A stretch of DNA of 64,000 bases from Scenedesmus sp. ARA3 (Eukaryota; Chlorophyta; Chlorophyceae; Sphaeropleales; Scenedesmaceae), in assembly GCA_004335835.1 (NCBI GenBank), contig RWJK01001654.1, forward strand, positions 62,001 to 126,000, in the 5' to 3' direction. Under the pieces are notes generated by a model. That model searched no databases. It saw only the letters and a program-made list of their open reading frames with translations, and was not told the DNA's origin. The translations under genes were made by a program, and so were the position numbers. Positions 1-11,998 of the stretch are shown piece after piece. Positions within the stretch are counted from its first letter, which is position 1. The number at the start of each line of letters is the position of its first letter.

Positions 1-248
1 GCAGCGGCGGCACCTTGCTGCGCTGCTCCCGGCACCAGCTCTGCCAGCACGTGAGCATATACTGCTGCTGCAGCAGCAGCTGCGAACGCAGTGCTGCTTG
101 GCAGAGGTGCTTGCAGCAGGCTAGGCTGTCTGGACAGGCGCACTGGCTCGACAATCAAAGCAGCTTGACGACTTGGGAGACTAGGAACACTGGTGCTGCA
201 GCTGCAGCCCAGTGTAGCAGCCTGTTGCCAATGGCCTGGATGTGCCAT
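1..248 (-). CDS. Possible 5' end of a gene running off the left edge
   Basis: On the minus strand an ATG at 248 opens a frame of 82 codons with no stop up to base 1. The predicted peptide is rich in Ala, Ser, Pro and Arg, nearly free of acidic residues at its start, and contains a seven-alanine run, which would suit an organellar transit peptide. No family is recognisable and no splice site was identified. It would be transcribed in the same direction as the VPS10 gene to its right. A 248-base open frame in CTG-rich DNA can arise by chance, so this is tentative. Confidence 0.3.
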   Translation of the reverse strand, partial: MAHPGHWQQAATLGCSCSTSVPSLPSRQAALIVEPVRLSRQPSLLQAPLPSSTAFAAAAAAAVYAHVLAELVPGAAQQGAAA

Positions 249-1281
249 CCTAGAAGAGCTTCCTCTTTCAGCTTCTTTGTGTTTCCCAGGCTTTAGGGTT
301 GTGCACACATGTCTGTGTTGAGACATTTCAGGTGCACACACATCAGCAAGCTGCTAGGTGTTGGCTGTGCTCGTCCAGTCATCACACTATGTGGACGCTC
401 GGCAGCAATGCGTATCTGCGCTGTTGGCAGAACAGTGCTTGCTATTGTTGCGAGTTGGGCGGCATCAATGTGCAGCGCTGATCCACAGCACATTAAATCC
501 GCGCTATAGGCGTTCGGTAACCAATCAAATCATCTTGAAATATTCTTGTTTTTCCTATTGCATGGGCAGACCGTGGGGCATAACAGTGGAAGTTGACGCA
601 GGTGTCAGCATCATTATGCATTGGAAAAGTTGCTTTGCAGCAACAGCAGAGCATGTCTCACCACGTGCACAAGCCAGCAGCAAACCAACAGCAACATGCA
701 GCATCCAATTGAAAGATGTCCACACATGCCGCAACTTGTGTGAGTGATGTACCCAGCCTGCCAGTTGAGTCGGTAATCTGCAGCGTTCAGCAGGTGTTCC
801 AGAAGCAAAGTGTGTGCCGCTGCCACAAGTTAGCACCGTGACAGCTGAGCAGCTAGCATGCGGACAAACGTACAGACATGACAGCCGTAACCTAAGGGCA
901 CACCACACGGATATCAGCCTGAGGCTATTCCACACACACCAAATGCTCTGTGCGTCACTATGTAACAAGACACAGCACTGCTGCATGCCATGGAGTGCAC
1001 TGCCTGGCAGGCATGCAAACAGGTGCACCGACACACAGCAAGCTGCCACCAGCATGCCAGCGCGCTGCTCGCTTCACCCGCTGCAGCGAGAAGTTACTCG
1101 ATGCAACATGCTGTTCATACACAACATACACAGGGAGACCCCTCTTGTACAATATACAAGCGATCCCTTCCCAAGCTTCAACAGCTGCATGTACTTTCCA
1201 GCACAGCCCAGCCCAGGACTAAACTAGCTTCAACTCCCCCCCCACATGCATCCACTATCAGCCTTAACACATAGCACTTGA
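249..1281. other. Intergenic, about 1.0 kb
   Basis: Lies downstream of the VPS10 stop codon (1282-1284, minus strand) and upstream of the possible left-edge gene. It should hold the VPS10 3' untranslated region and, if the left gene is real, its promoter. Small ORFs here have no recognisable content. I see no RNA gene or mobile element. Confidence 0.4.
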
Positions 1282-4200
1282 TCACCGAATGGTGAACACT
1301 CCGTCGCCGCTGCCACTAGGCGGCCGCCCTGACGGCGAGAACGCCGACTGCGGCATCAGCCCTGCTTCTGCCTCTCCAGCAGCCGGCAATGGCTGGAAAA
1401 AGTTCAGCTCTTCATCTAGTGGCTGATAACTCGGCATGCCGCCCCCACCCCCGCCAGGCCTGCCACTGAACCCTCCAAAGCCTCCGGCCCTGCCCCTGCC
1501 AAAGCATTCCGAAGCCTTATCTACAACCAAACCAACGAATGACACTCCAAAGTCTTTGGCTGAAACAGCCAAGTCCTCCACTTGTGCCTTAGCCACAGCA
1601 GAGGCCAGGAACTGGTACCACACGCCAAACACTCCGCCCAGCACCAGCAGCAGCACAAAGAACACAAAGACGCCGTGCGCGCTGGAGCGCCTGCCGCCAC
1701 CGCCGCTGCTGCCGCCGCCGGTGCCGCTGCTGCTGCCACCGTGGGGTTGTACGCCTGGTTTGGCCCCGGGCCGCATCTGGCCCTTGCCGTCTGTATCAGC
1801 GATGAGGCCGTCTAGGCCTGTGCAGTTGTCGCCATGCACCAGACGTTTGCCTGCATTTGTAGCGCACAGGCGGAGGCACAGTGTGCGTTTTGACGAATAG
1901 AGGAGAGGGTAGAAAGTGTGACATGGTGAGGGGCACAGATCTGCGCTTGCTGTGAGTGTGAGTGTGGCTGCCAGATGCAATGCGTGCTGCAGGGTCATAG
2001 CTGCTTAGTATGTTGCAGTGGAACATCACAACGTGGAAATACAAGCAGCGCGCTCGGTGTTTGCTGCACGTGTACATGCTCGCTGCGTTTAGGGCTGCCA
2101 TGCAGCATGATAAGCCATGGTAGTGCCCAAATATCAGTGTGTTGACAGCACTCACCTGTGCTTGACACGTGGTAGTGGCCCTCATCAATGGAAGGGCAGG
2201 ATGTCAGCTTCTCCTGAACAGGCAGCAGCAGCCACACAGGACACACGACGATTAGCTGCAAGACACATAAGTGCAGTTCGTACCCGTCCATAAGGGGCAG
2301 AGTGCTGATGTCGCTAGATGTCTGGGCAATAGATGGCTGGCAAATGCAAGCAGCAGAGCTGCACACTAACACGTACCCCTGCTGTGCCTATGTGCTGTAT
2401 GCTGCTTTCTGACCACCACCCAGAGACGTCGATTGACATCACTAGAACAATGCCTGCAACCAACAGCTGGCATGTTTGACACCTGATGAAACAACGACCA
2501 GCTGGTCGGACACATGCTGCTGTGTGTCATGTATCGCACCTGTGGCAGGGCCATGCAGGTGCCACCGCTCATCACATAGCCGTAATCACACTCCACATCA
2601 GCCGCAGTGCAGCCGCACGTCTTGTTGGTGGGCGGCGGCCGCTTGTAGTCGCCTCCCTGCAGGCACACTGCGTCCTGCTTGCGGCGCGTGAACATCCTCT
2701 GCTCGCCTGCAGGCACAGAGATGCAACACGCATGTTAACAGAGACAACAGAACGGTGATTCTGAGCCAACAGGACTGACATCAGCAAGGCACAGTGGTTT
2801 CCAGCCGATGAGGCATAGCACTGCTTCATTTATCACCGTTTGCAACAGCAGCGTCAGGACCAAGCTGCACGAAGAGATGCACAATGTACACGTACACAGG
2901 TGCAAAACCTGAAAATCATCACAAGACACAGGCCGCAGTGCCAAAAACCAAGGAGCGCACCAAATATAGGCTCTGAAACCCCTGGCATATGTGCTTGTAC
3001 ATGGAAATATACACACAGCCCTGCCTAGCCAGGCAACTCACCCAGCAGGCAGCGAGGCGTGTGGTCATCTGCGGGCACCGTCCGCTGCCGCATTATGACA
3101 CAACCTTAGGAACATATGTTTCAGGCCGTGACCCTCCTGGTGTACACGCGTACATGGCAATATACACATGAAACCTAGCCAGGCAACTCACCCAGCAGAC
3201 AGCGAGGTGTGTGGTCATCTGCGGGCACTGTCCACTGCTCGTAGTCGGTCTCTTTGCACAGCGGCATCTTGTCTCCCATGACTTGGCCGATGTCCAGCGC
3301 ATACACGATGCCTTGGATGCCCGAGCGCGTATCTGCATGGACAGATGGACAGACACAAAAGTTGTGAGACAAGCAGCGTCGGTGGAGTGTGTGGATGCAG
3401 ATGAAAGGATTGAACTGCATGCAGCATCTTCTTGCCCATGGCTTGGCCAATGTCCAGCGCATAGACAATGCCTTGGATGCCTGAGCGCGTGTCTGCAGGG
3501 CCGAGAGGTAAATATGATTTGTAACTTGAGCATGTGGTGGTGCACATTGCAGCGCTAGCGGCCCATGGCGGCCCATGACGTGGCCGATGTCCAGCGCATA
3601 CGCGATGCTTTGGATGCCTGAGCGCGTATCTGCAGGGCCAAAAAGTACAATAGGTTAATGTGTAACTTGAGCATGTGGTGGTGCACATAGCAGCGCAAGC
3701 GGCCCATGACGTGGCCGATGTCCAGCGCATACACAATGCCGTGGATGCCTAATTGTACGGCCAAAGGTCGAACATGCAACACACATGAGCATGTGGTGGC
3801 AACAATAACAGCGTTGGTGGAGTTTGCCCGGGTGCACGTGCCAGACGTGACATGCATGTAGCATGCTGCCTTAGCCTATCATGGTGCTCTAAATCACAAA
3901 GCTTGATGCAGCACAGCGCCCTACAAAAGATGGTATTTTGACAAAACAACAGGCTGAACGCGCAGCTGCAGGGTTGGTTTGTTGCACCCCCACTGCCCAC
4001 CTGACGCCTCGTAGGAGCACTTGGGGTCTGAGGTCTTCCTGCAGGCCTTGCCATGCAGCAGCACCTTGGGCCGCTGCCCGTCAGGCTCAATGCTGCAGCA
4101 GCACAAGGGGGACACAGGCGGGACACACATGCAGCAGTGAGGCGAGACACATGCAGTTCATTGTGGATGCTGCCCATCTGGCTCAATGCTGCAGCAGCAC

Positions 4201-5082
4201 ACACGGAAACGGGAGACATGCGGGACACACATGCAGGCGTTAGGCGGGACACAGGCGGAACATATGTTGGGTCGCTGGCCGTCAGGCTCCATGCTGCAGC
4301 GGCACACGCGGGAGACAGGCGGGACACACATGCAGGATTCAGGCGGGCCACAAACGTGCCGCATGCAGGGCACAGTTTGGACGCATGCAGGACACTCAAA
4401 ACAATGGTTCTGCTTCAGCGCAAGCCAGTAGGTGCCAGCAAGTCCGCCGATCCCACAGCTCATTGTACAGCTGCCGCTGTCACCCCCACCCACCGGATGT
4501 TCTCCACATACAGCGCTGTCTGCAGCGGCACCGTCCTCCAGCAGCGGCCATAGTCGTAGCTGAAGCGAACCTGCAGCAGCAGCAGCAGCAGCGCTCAGCA
4601 AATCGGTCGTCACGTGCAGCATGCAGGCATGCAGCCGTGTAGCTGAGGCACACCTGCATCCCACGGCATGCTGCAGCCCCCGGCATGCGGTAGCCACAGC
4701 AGCACGCAATGATGAGAACACTATACGCAATGACGGCCCAAACATTGTCAGGACTGCTGCTGCTGCTGCTGCTGGCGCTGCGGCCTCTCACCTCTGTGGC
4801 CGGGCCGCTGACCTCATGCTTGCTCATGACCACCAGGCCGCCCCAATCAGCAATTGGTCAGCAGTGACGGCCAGGCACAATCGACGAGAACTGCTGCTGC
4901 TGCTGTTGCTGCTGCTGCAGTGTACACACAGAACACTTGCCTCTGTTGCCGGGCCGCTGAGCTCGTGCTTGCTCATGACCACCAGGCCGCCCCAGTCCGC
5001 GTACTCGTAGATCCAGGTGCCCTCAGCGATGTCACTCCAGCTGAATCCACCATCAAATGACAGCCACGTGCACAGCCTGCGT

Positions 5083-5117
<35 letters not shown>

Positions 5118-5206
5118 GTCAAGCAACGTCCTTGTAGAGTCTCAGCACAGTCAGCTCATCTGAAGCCGCCGTCAAACGACAGCCAGGTGCACAGCCTGCG
5201 TGCAGC

Positions 5207-5249
<43 letters not shown>

Positions 5250-6511
5250 GTGTCAGGGAGTGTATATGTAGATCCATTTGCCAGCGATGTCACGCCAGCT
5301 AAAGCCGCCATCAAACGACAGCCAGGTGCACAGCCTGTACGTTGCCAGCGAGGTTGTGTGTGAAGGAGGGCAGGCAATGCACAGTAACATCAATTTGTGG
5401 CAGCAGTGGCAGCAGAGGCAGTTACAGCGCTTCCTTGGTTTGCAACTGCCCTGCTTTCACTCTGCAGCATACTGCTGAGCAAACATGTCGCTGTTACCCA
5501 CGCGCGCTGTCTGCAGCTGGCACGGTCGGTGCAGTTGCCAAGCACCCTGCCCGCAGCACCCATGACCACTGCTGCCGCCAGCACAGTTGCATACCATCAC
5601 TTGATGCATATTATGTACGCAAAACACACTCACCCGTCATTATCATCAAGGCCGCTGCCCTCCCCTGCCACGTTGCCGCTGCCCACCAGAAGGCCTGGGG
5701 CGCTGGGGTTGCTGTAGGCGCTGGGGAACTGGATGGAGCCAAAGAACCAGCTGCTGGAGCCTGCAGCAAGGAAAAGGGGTGAAACAAAGCAACACAGCAA
5801 GCACAACGACCGTGTTGATGGGTAGCAGAGGGATGCAGGGGCTGGGGAACTGGATGGAGCCAAAGAACCAGCTGCTGGAGCCTGCAGCAAGGCAAAGGGG
5901 TGAAACAAAAGGAATGCAGCAATTGGAATGACCGTGTTGATGGGTAGCAGAGGGATGTGGGCGCTGGGGCACTGGATGGGGCCGAAGAACCAGCTGCTGG
6001 GGCCTGCAGCGCAGGAGTGAAGCGAATGACATGGATGAAATTAAACGATGCAACAAACAATGTGTGAAGCTAGAACAGGATGCTGTGGGCAAGAGTGGGC
6101 TGCACACAGACTGCAGACTGCGCATGCATGCAAGTCAGCACATCAGCGTAGTGAGGGGAGGAATGTGAAAGGTTCCTCTGTGTCACATCACGGCGCGATG
6201 TATGCTGACAGACAACAGAACAGAGAGAACTGAACAGACACACAGACGCATGCCTGCACGCTTGATGCTCATGCAGCAGCTCACCATGCAAGTGCAGCGA
6301 GCAATTGGTGGCGCCGCCGCATCTGTTGCACTTCTGGTAGTTGAAAGTGCTGGGGGCCTTGATGGCCTGCCAGCTGCCGCCGCCATTGAAGGTGATGCGC
6401 GTGACCACTGTGCGCTTCATGCCCATGCCGCCCATACCGCCCATTCCTCCGCCACCATCCATCATTGTCGACAGCTGGTTCGCGATGAACACACCCTGCA
6501 GGGAGGTTGCG

Positions 6512-6560
<49 letters not shown>

Positions 6561-8291
6561 GCGATTGGCTACTTGATGTACTTGCGATGCATGCCATAGC
6601 GTGGCTTGCAGGGTTGAAGCAGTCAACGAGCTGCCGCGGAGCTGCTGCTGCTGCTGCTGCTGCGCTGCTCACTAGTATGCCATCACAGCACAGGAGCATG
6701 GGCACTGCTGCAGCTCATTGCATGATGATCTATGAGGAGCTGCCGCTGCTGCACTGCTTCTCACCGGGATGCCGTCCACGCGCAGGAAGTCTGTGCTGCC
6801 GCTGAGCACGTCCTGCTTGTAGATGCTGGACAGGCTTTGGCTGAACAGCGCGTGGTGCGGACCGGCAGAGTAGGCGGAGCTGGCCTGCACGCGCAACAGG
6901 CAAGATAGATGTCGAGTGTGTGCATGGATACGCATTAAGAACGCTGTTGTGCCATCTGCACAGCCAGCCTCACACGATCACCGATACAATGCACTGGCAA
7001 GGTTCTCAATGCCGGCAGTCAAGTCAACTGTGATGTTTGACCAGTCAAACAGCAGCCCGCTGACCTGCAGGTTGCCCATGGGCATCTTGACCATGTAGTC
7101 AACAATGACAATGGCGCCTGCGTTGTCATGCGTCTCCAGCAGCTCGTAGCCTTGTTGCTGCAGGCAGGCAAAGCAGAACAGCGCAAATCAGCTGACACGC
7201 AGGACAACTGAAAACAGGGCCAGGTGGGGATGCGGCATGTGCACTTGTGGCGGTGACAGAGCACAGGCTTGAAGGAGAACACAGTAGCTGTACATGCCAC
7301 CTGCACACCACACAAGGCGCATCACACATGGAACTGGGCCATGCCGTACGCACATGTTCCCACAGCGCGCACAGACATCCCGCAACCTGCTGTGATGGTG
7401 CGGCTGCGACCACACACAGCTCATGCTGGTGTTTTCTTTCTCACCCGCAGCGCCACAGGCAGGCATGCTGCCTTGAAGTTCATGCCTGCATCGTCGCTGG
7501 TGTGCAGCGTGATGCCTGGCGGCCCAGTGGGGTCAAACTGCACGCACCACAATACACCACAGGCAGCAGGAGTCAGTCAACGCTACGTGTGGGAACTGCG
7601 GCCGAGCACAAGAGGGCAAAAGACACCAATGCAAAGCTACATGACGACAAGTCACAGGCAATGTCCAACAGCAACCCCTGCAAGGCTGCGTGCTTGCCAC
7701 ATAGCCCACACAGATCCAAGTCTCACCTTGCGTGGCTGTCCCGCCATGTCCTGCGGGCACTTGTTGCTGACTGCCAGGTACACCTGCCGCCCCATCAGTA
7801 GCACTGCATGCTGGCCACACAGCTGCACTGCCGCGCCTCACCTTGCGTGGCTGTCCCGCCATGTCCTGCGGCCACTTGTTGCTGACTGCCAGGTACACCT
7901 GCCACCCCATCAGTAGCACTGCATGCTGGCCACACAGCTGCACTGCCGCGCCTCACCTTGCGTGGCTGTCCCGCCATGTCCTGCGGGCACTTGTTGCTGA
8001 CTGCCAGGTACACCTGCCGCCCCAGCAGCTCAAACTGGTTGCCACACGGCACCTGCGGCAGCACACAACACAAGGTCAGCAGCGTGCGGTCCTAGAGGTA
8101 GAGGTTGCACTGCACATGCACATGCTTCTCGTCACTCAGCTGCAGCAAGAATGCACAATTGGACTATGTCGCAGCTCTTGTAGCACCTAGATGATGCGTT
8201 GGCAAGCCGCAGAAGACATGCTTGTGACATGCACACCAACAAGCCAGCAGCTCTAGGCCCCTACATGCTGTAACATGATGATGATGCTCAT

Positions 8292-8333
<42 letters not shown>

Positions 8334-8545
8334 ATGATGACGATGATGGCTGCCACCACTCTTCTGCGCTGCTTACGCTTCCTAAGGCCGCAGGCATCAA
8401 CAGCCAAACACTCCCCGCACCTTCTTCTTGATCGTTTTGAACCAGTCATCACTCCTCACAAAGTGCACGTCAGGGTCCCACGCAGTCTCCCAGTCCCACC
8501 AGCCCACTGCAGTGACAGTGCATTCAGCTGCTGCACGCTTACATG

Positions 8546-8580
<35 letters not shown>

Positions 8581-10123
8581 AGTGGCTGCCACCACACCGC
8601 CTGCCCCAGCCAAGCCCCTGAGCCGCAGCCGGACCCCTGCCCCACGGCGCACCTTCTTCTTGATAGTCTTGAACCAGTCGTCACTCCGCACAAAGTGCAC
8701 GTCAGGGTCCCAGGCAGTATCCCAGTCTCCTGCGTGCTCATACATGGTGGCGAACACCGTCTCATCAACCATGCCCAGGCCCATGCAGCAGGTCTTGTTG
8801 CAAGCGCTGATGCCCCAGCCCCAATCCACAAAGCCTGCGATCTTGCCTGCTGCATTGGCCGTCAGGTTTGTCCAGGTGTGGTCGGTGAAGGCGTTCTGCA
8901 AGGCAGACGATAGCGGCAGCAGCAGCAGCAGTAACAGCGGCAGTGACAGCGGCAAAGCAGCTGTGGTTAATACAGCATTGTGCAAGCAGGCACAGGACGC
9001 CGAAGCAGTTGCCAGAGCAGCTCCAGAAGCCAGTGACCATACAACCAGTACAATGCCAGTGCAAGCAAACCTGCCGCCCATGCATGCGTGTGCCGTTTCC
9101 CTGCATTGGCCGCACACATGCGTAGTACATGTGCTGCAGCAACAATATCCACAATGAGTCTAGAAATCACTTACCTGCGAGACCAGCAGGTCTGCAGCGC
9201 AGCGCATCTCCACCTCATCCAGCAGCTTGCAGCCGGGGCGCTTGGCATGAGCCAGTACCCAGTCTGGCCGCGTGGGGTGGGGTTTTAGCGTGGTGCCCAG
9301 GCCCCTGAACCCTCCAGGGTTCTTGTGAGGGTTCAACGTCTCTCCATAGTCATTGCTCGTCCTGCGAGGCACATGCAGCATCAGCAAGAGCCGCAAGTGC
9401 ATGTGTATTGCAAACCCCACTGCAATAACAATGTTACTTTACGTTGAAACTAGCAGGACGCCATGCCGGCGGTCAAACCCTTGGCTGGCTAGACGTGTTG
9501 TTTATGACTGGTATGCTGTGGTGCTGCGCCGCTGCCGCTAGCTATGCTGCTGCCACCCCAAGTGCTTCTGTACTGCCTGGCTGCTCACCACATGTACTCG
9601 CCGTTGTTCATGAACATCATGAGGTTGGGGCTGGTCTTGTGTGACAGGATCTGGCTGATGGACACCTTCTCCTCGCCCTTGATGGAGGCTGGCAGCAGCA
9701 GCAGCAGCAGCAGCGACAGCCCACATGACAGCGTGTTAGGGCTAAGCAACACTCTGGCTGCTGACGAATATGTAGCTGTGGGACGACAAATGCGCCGGCT
9801 GCAATTGAAAAACGGCAGCAGCGGTAGCGTGTGTATGCATGCAGCTGCTGACATGCATTCACAGCACCACCCAACACTTGCTGGCAGCAGCAGGCTGAAG
9901 GCTGGGTGAAGAGCCATGACGTCACAGCTCGCAGCGGTCCCGATGCTGTGAATGTTGCCAATGTCGCTGCACACACAGGCCATTTTGATGCCCTGTGGTG
10001 CAACCGCTAGATGATAGCGGCACAAAAGGGCAGGAAACAACAGCAGGCTGCAGCTGCTGTACGTGCATGCTGTCGCGCGGCGCTGCTGCAACCCAGTTTG
10101 CTGCCGTCAGCCATTTGGTGATA

Positions 10124-10155
<32 letters not shown>

Positions 10156-10979
10156 AAGTGCTCCTGCTGCAGCTGCGCCCCTCACATTTGAAGCGCTCTG
10201 TTACATCTTCAAAGGTGGAGCCTCCATCTTTGGAGCGCCATACAGCACTGTTTGCTGTGATAACAAACACATGCTGCAAGCAGCACACAAGCAAAAGGGG
10301 TGTCCCCAATGTTAAGCTTGGATGCAAAGCAGGCATGTGTTCAACCACCGTATGAGGCAACTGCATGCCTACTGTTTGCAATAACATCAGCTGTACATAT
10401 GTGCAACTTGCCAGTATGCTGGAATTTTGCAGCTGCTCAGATGTGTGTAACTTCTGCTGCGCCAATGCTGGAGCATTCCCTGATGCTGCTGTGGCAGTGA
10501 GCGCCCCGCCCATCTAGCACAACATACTACACCCTGTCCAGCAATCACTGTTCAACATCACACACTGCTTGATGCACACATAGCCTCAGTTTAAATACCT
10601 TGCCGGCCACAAGCGTAAACGTCACAGGAGCAACCAGCCAGCGCTTTGTCTGCTCAACACTTGCTGCTGCAGCAGTACTATGGTGCGCACCTGATCATCA
10701 GTACCAGCCCACTCCACCCCTACCACCTTCGACTCCAGATACGTCTGCAGGACAGCATGCAACCCTGTTGATACTGCTGTAATACACATTATGAGGCGGG
10801 ATATCAAGGGGATCACGCACTGGCTTGAGCTCTGCAAAGGGGGTAGTGTCACATGAGCTCTGTAGGTGCCTGTGAGGTCCTGCAAGCCCTTGAAGTCCCT
10901 GCTGCACAAGCTGCTGCGCCTGACTTGCTCTAAGTGAAGCTATCGAAGCAACTAGCAGCAGCACTCGGCACCAGTCCAT
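1282..10979 (-). CDS. VPS10-domain (sortilin-type) sorting receptor, many exons
   Basis: Type I membrane receptor expected to sort soluble cargo between Golgi, endosome and vacuole. It starts at 10979 with a signal peptide (MDWCRVLLLVASIASL). The luminal VPS10 ten-bladed propeller is spread over small exons down to about 4.0 kb, with Asp-box-like motifs WRSKDGGSTF (10186-10273), TSNDYGET (near 9350), HTSDDAG (near 7500), LSFDGGFSW (near 5040) and FSYDYGRCW (near 4550), plus the family signature CNRCGG...CSLHLHG near 6300. The Cys-rich 10CC module follows: CKETDYEQW and CLLG (exon 3192-3332), CDYGYVMSGGTC (exon 2540-2706), exon 2156-2213, and the last exon 1282-1850. The last exon has one membrane span (VFVFFVLLLVLGGVFGVWY) and a Gly-rich cytosolic tail with a YQPL tyrosine-type sorting motif. 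At least eight exons carry partial tandem copies in flanking introns. Exon limits between 9.0 and 10.9 kb are the least certain. Confidence 0.85.
2990..3100 (-). repeat. Exon-tail copy of the CLLG exon, with donor and intron
   Basis: Bases 3036-3100 repeat the 3' end of the VPS10 exon 3192-3332 (coding PADDHTPRCLLG) with its donor. The repeat runs on into intron sequence (shared ATATACACA-containing stretch near 3005 and 3162). It lies downstream of the intact exon in the direction of transcription, as expected for a tandem duplication that began inside the exon. Confidence 0.75.
3425..3765 (-). repeat. Three exon-head copies of the GIVYALDIG exon
   Basis: Segments near 3429-3492, 3563-3632 and 3703-3760 each repeat the first part of the functional VPS10 exon 3192-3332 (coding GIQGIVYALDIGQVMG). 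The first two also keep its acceptor; in the copy farthest upstream the acceptor region has decayed. Only the most downstream exon continues into the conserved KETDYEQW segment, so the other three look like decayed or decoy exon heads. Confidence 0.8.
4079..4305 (-). repeat. Exon-head copies of the EPDGQ exon
   Basis: The acceptor plus the coding start for IEPDGQRP occurs three times: near 4079-4105 (leading into the full exon that codes KVLLHGKACRKTSDP), near 4163-4200, and near 4268-4302. The spacer between them contains further short GGGACACA-type tandem repeats. Confidence 0.65.
4792..4855 (-). repeat. Exon-tail copy with a GT donor beside a GC-donor exon
   Basis: Repeats the last 60 bases of the VPS10 exon that ends at 4941 (coding GLVVMSKHE.SGPATE). 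The intact exon ends in AG followed by GCAAGT, a GC-type donor. The downstream partial copy ends in AG followed by GTGAGA, a normal GT donor, but has no acceptor of its own. Confidence 0.65.
5156..5340 (-). repeat. Two exon-head copies of the LSFDGGFSW exon
   Basis: Copies near 5156-5200 and 5280-5335 repeat the coding start CTWLSFDGGF of the functional exon near 5076-4941. They are separated by CAG runs (5082-5116 and 5202-5249 on the plus strand, CTG in the sense of the gene). Confidence 0.75.
5715..6010 (-). repeat. Tandem exon-head copies, WFFGSIQFP exon
   Basis: Three units of about 120 bases (ending near 5765, 5886 and 6006) repeat an acceptor and the coding start SSSWFFGSIQFP. Only the unit nearest the 3' end of the gene continues into the conserved VPS10 segment coding APGLLVGSGNVAG. 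Confidence 0.75.
7720..8060 (-). repeat. Exon plus two exon-tail copies, VYLAVSNK exon
   Basis: Three near-identical segments of about 75 bases (near 7727-7790, 7845-7905 and 7965-8055) code GRQVYLAVSNK.PQDMAGQP followed by a donor. Only the right-hand one, the most upstream in the gene, has the full exon (VPCGNQFELLGRQ). Copies differ by very few bases and the unit includes intron sequence, so the duplication looks recent. Confidence 0.8.
8276..8346. repeat. Compound microsatellite (ATG)n(CTG)n(ATG)n
   Basis: A run of CTG triplets flanked by ATG/GAT triplets inside a VPS10 intron. It is a simple compound microsatellite and no coding role is visible. Confidence 0.9.
8397..8500 (-). repeat. 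Exon-tail copy of the WFKTIKKKV exon
   Basis: Repeats the last 100 bases of the VPS10 exon at about 8650-8896 (coding WDPDVHFVRSDDWFKTIKKKV) with its donor, downstream in transcription order. A run of CTG (8545-8581, plus strand) lies between the two. Confidence 0.8.
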
Positions 10980-11998
10980 GATCATGGAGACAACAGAACG
11001 TTTGCTCGTCGTTGCTCGTGTGCAGCACGGTAAGCCGTGATACGGAAAAGCTCGACAGAAGTTGACGTTTCCAGCACAAAACGTTGATTACATATCTCAA
11101 CAGACGTAGCAGCTGAAGATGCCAGCAACTTAGCGGGCACCGGTCCACAAGCTTCGTTGAACTGTGCCTGCAGCTGCTCGTGACTTTGAACTATTTGGTA
11201 TCGCTGTGAAAATATTTTCCGGACACCCAGCCTCTCCCACTAACGGAGGATCAAACTTCAAAAACCCCTGCACAGTCAGTCACTGCAGTGAACAGCTGAC
11301 TGCCGGTCTTCTGCGGTGTCGGGTGTCCTAAGTCTCAGCGAACCAAGAGTGCCAGCTATTACAGTAACACAGTTGCCGTACTATTGCAATTATTGTGCTG
11401 CAGATGCCCATGAACATTGCCTACTTTGAATCCTAGCCTTCAGTGCTTGGTCAGCACCAAGGCCAGTGTTGGCCACAGCTGCAAGCATGCTTGGTGACCA
11501 ATGGAAACACAACAGCACTGAGCTCACTCAGCGTTGAAAAGTATTATCCCTCTTCTACGTGAGTTTGTACTCACAGCTGCACTAGTGAAGCGTCTAAAAC
11601 GACCGCGACCAAAACACGTGACAGGCCGCCTGCATGGGCCATGCTGCCGCAGGTGTTATGCGGCACAACACATCAAGGCATGTGTGTTGCAGCGTGACCT
11701 GCAGCGGAGGTTGCAGGATTGCGTCCCAAATATAACCAGTCTCCAGCGTCATGTGACATCACCACCACCAGGTGGTTTGTTTGCATTGAAAGGATGCCAC
11801 TGATGACAAGTGACACAAGTACACACTCAGCAGCTGGTTCGTCAAATCCACAAAGTTATCATGACCAGAATTAACGATACACCAGCTAGGTCGCTGCTTG
11901 CAAGCCCGAGCCCTTCTTGAATGTCCTGCGGCTTTCAATTGCGGGTGCCATGGAAAAGAAGCAGCTGGCAAAGCCCTGCAGCAGCACTACGTTGCTGC
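10980..11998. other. Intergenic, about 1.0 kb
   Basis: Between the VPS10 start and the 3' end of the MYND gene, both on the minus strand. It should contain the VPS10 promoter and the MYND 3' untranslated region. A TGTAA signal (minus strand) is visible near 11358. Small plus-strand ORFs have no recognisable content. Confidence 0.4.

Noticed and set aside
1436..1900. Plus-strand proline-rich ORF of 154 codons
   Set aside because: It is the reverse strand of the glycine-rich VPS10 last exon.
10745..10763. A 19-base intron near the VPS10 N terminus (GTTGCA ... CTGCAG)
   Set aside because: Far below the size of other introns here; a better donor (CCA followed by GTGCGT, near 10830) gives the same frame with an intron of about 86 bases.
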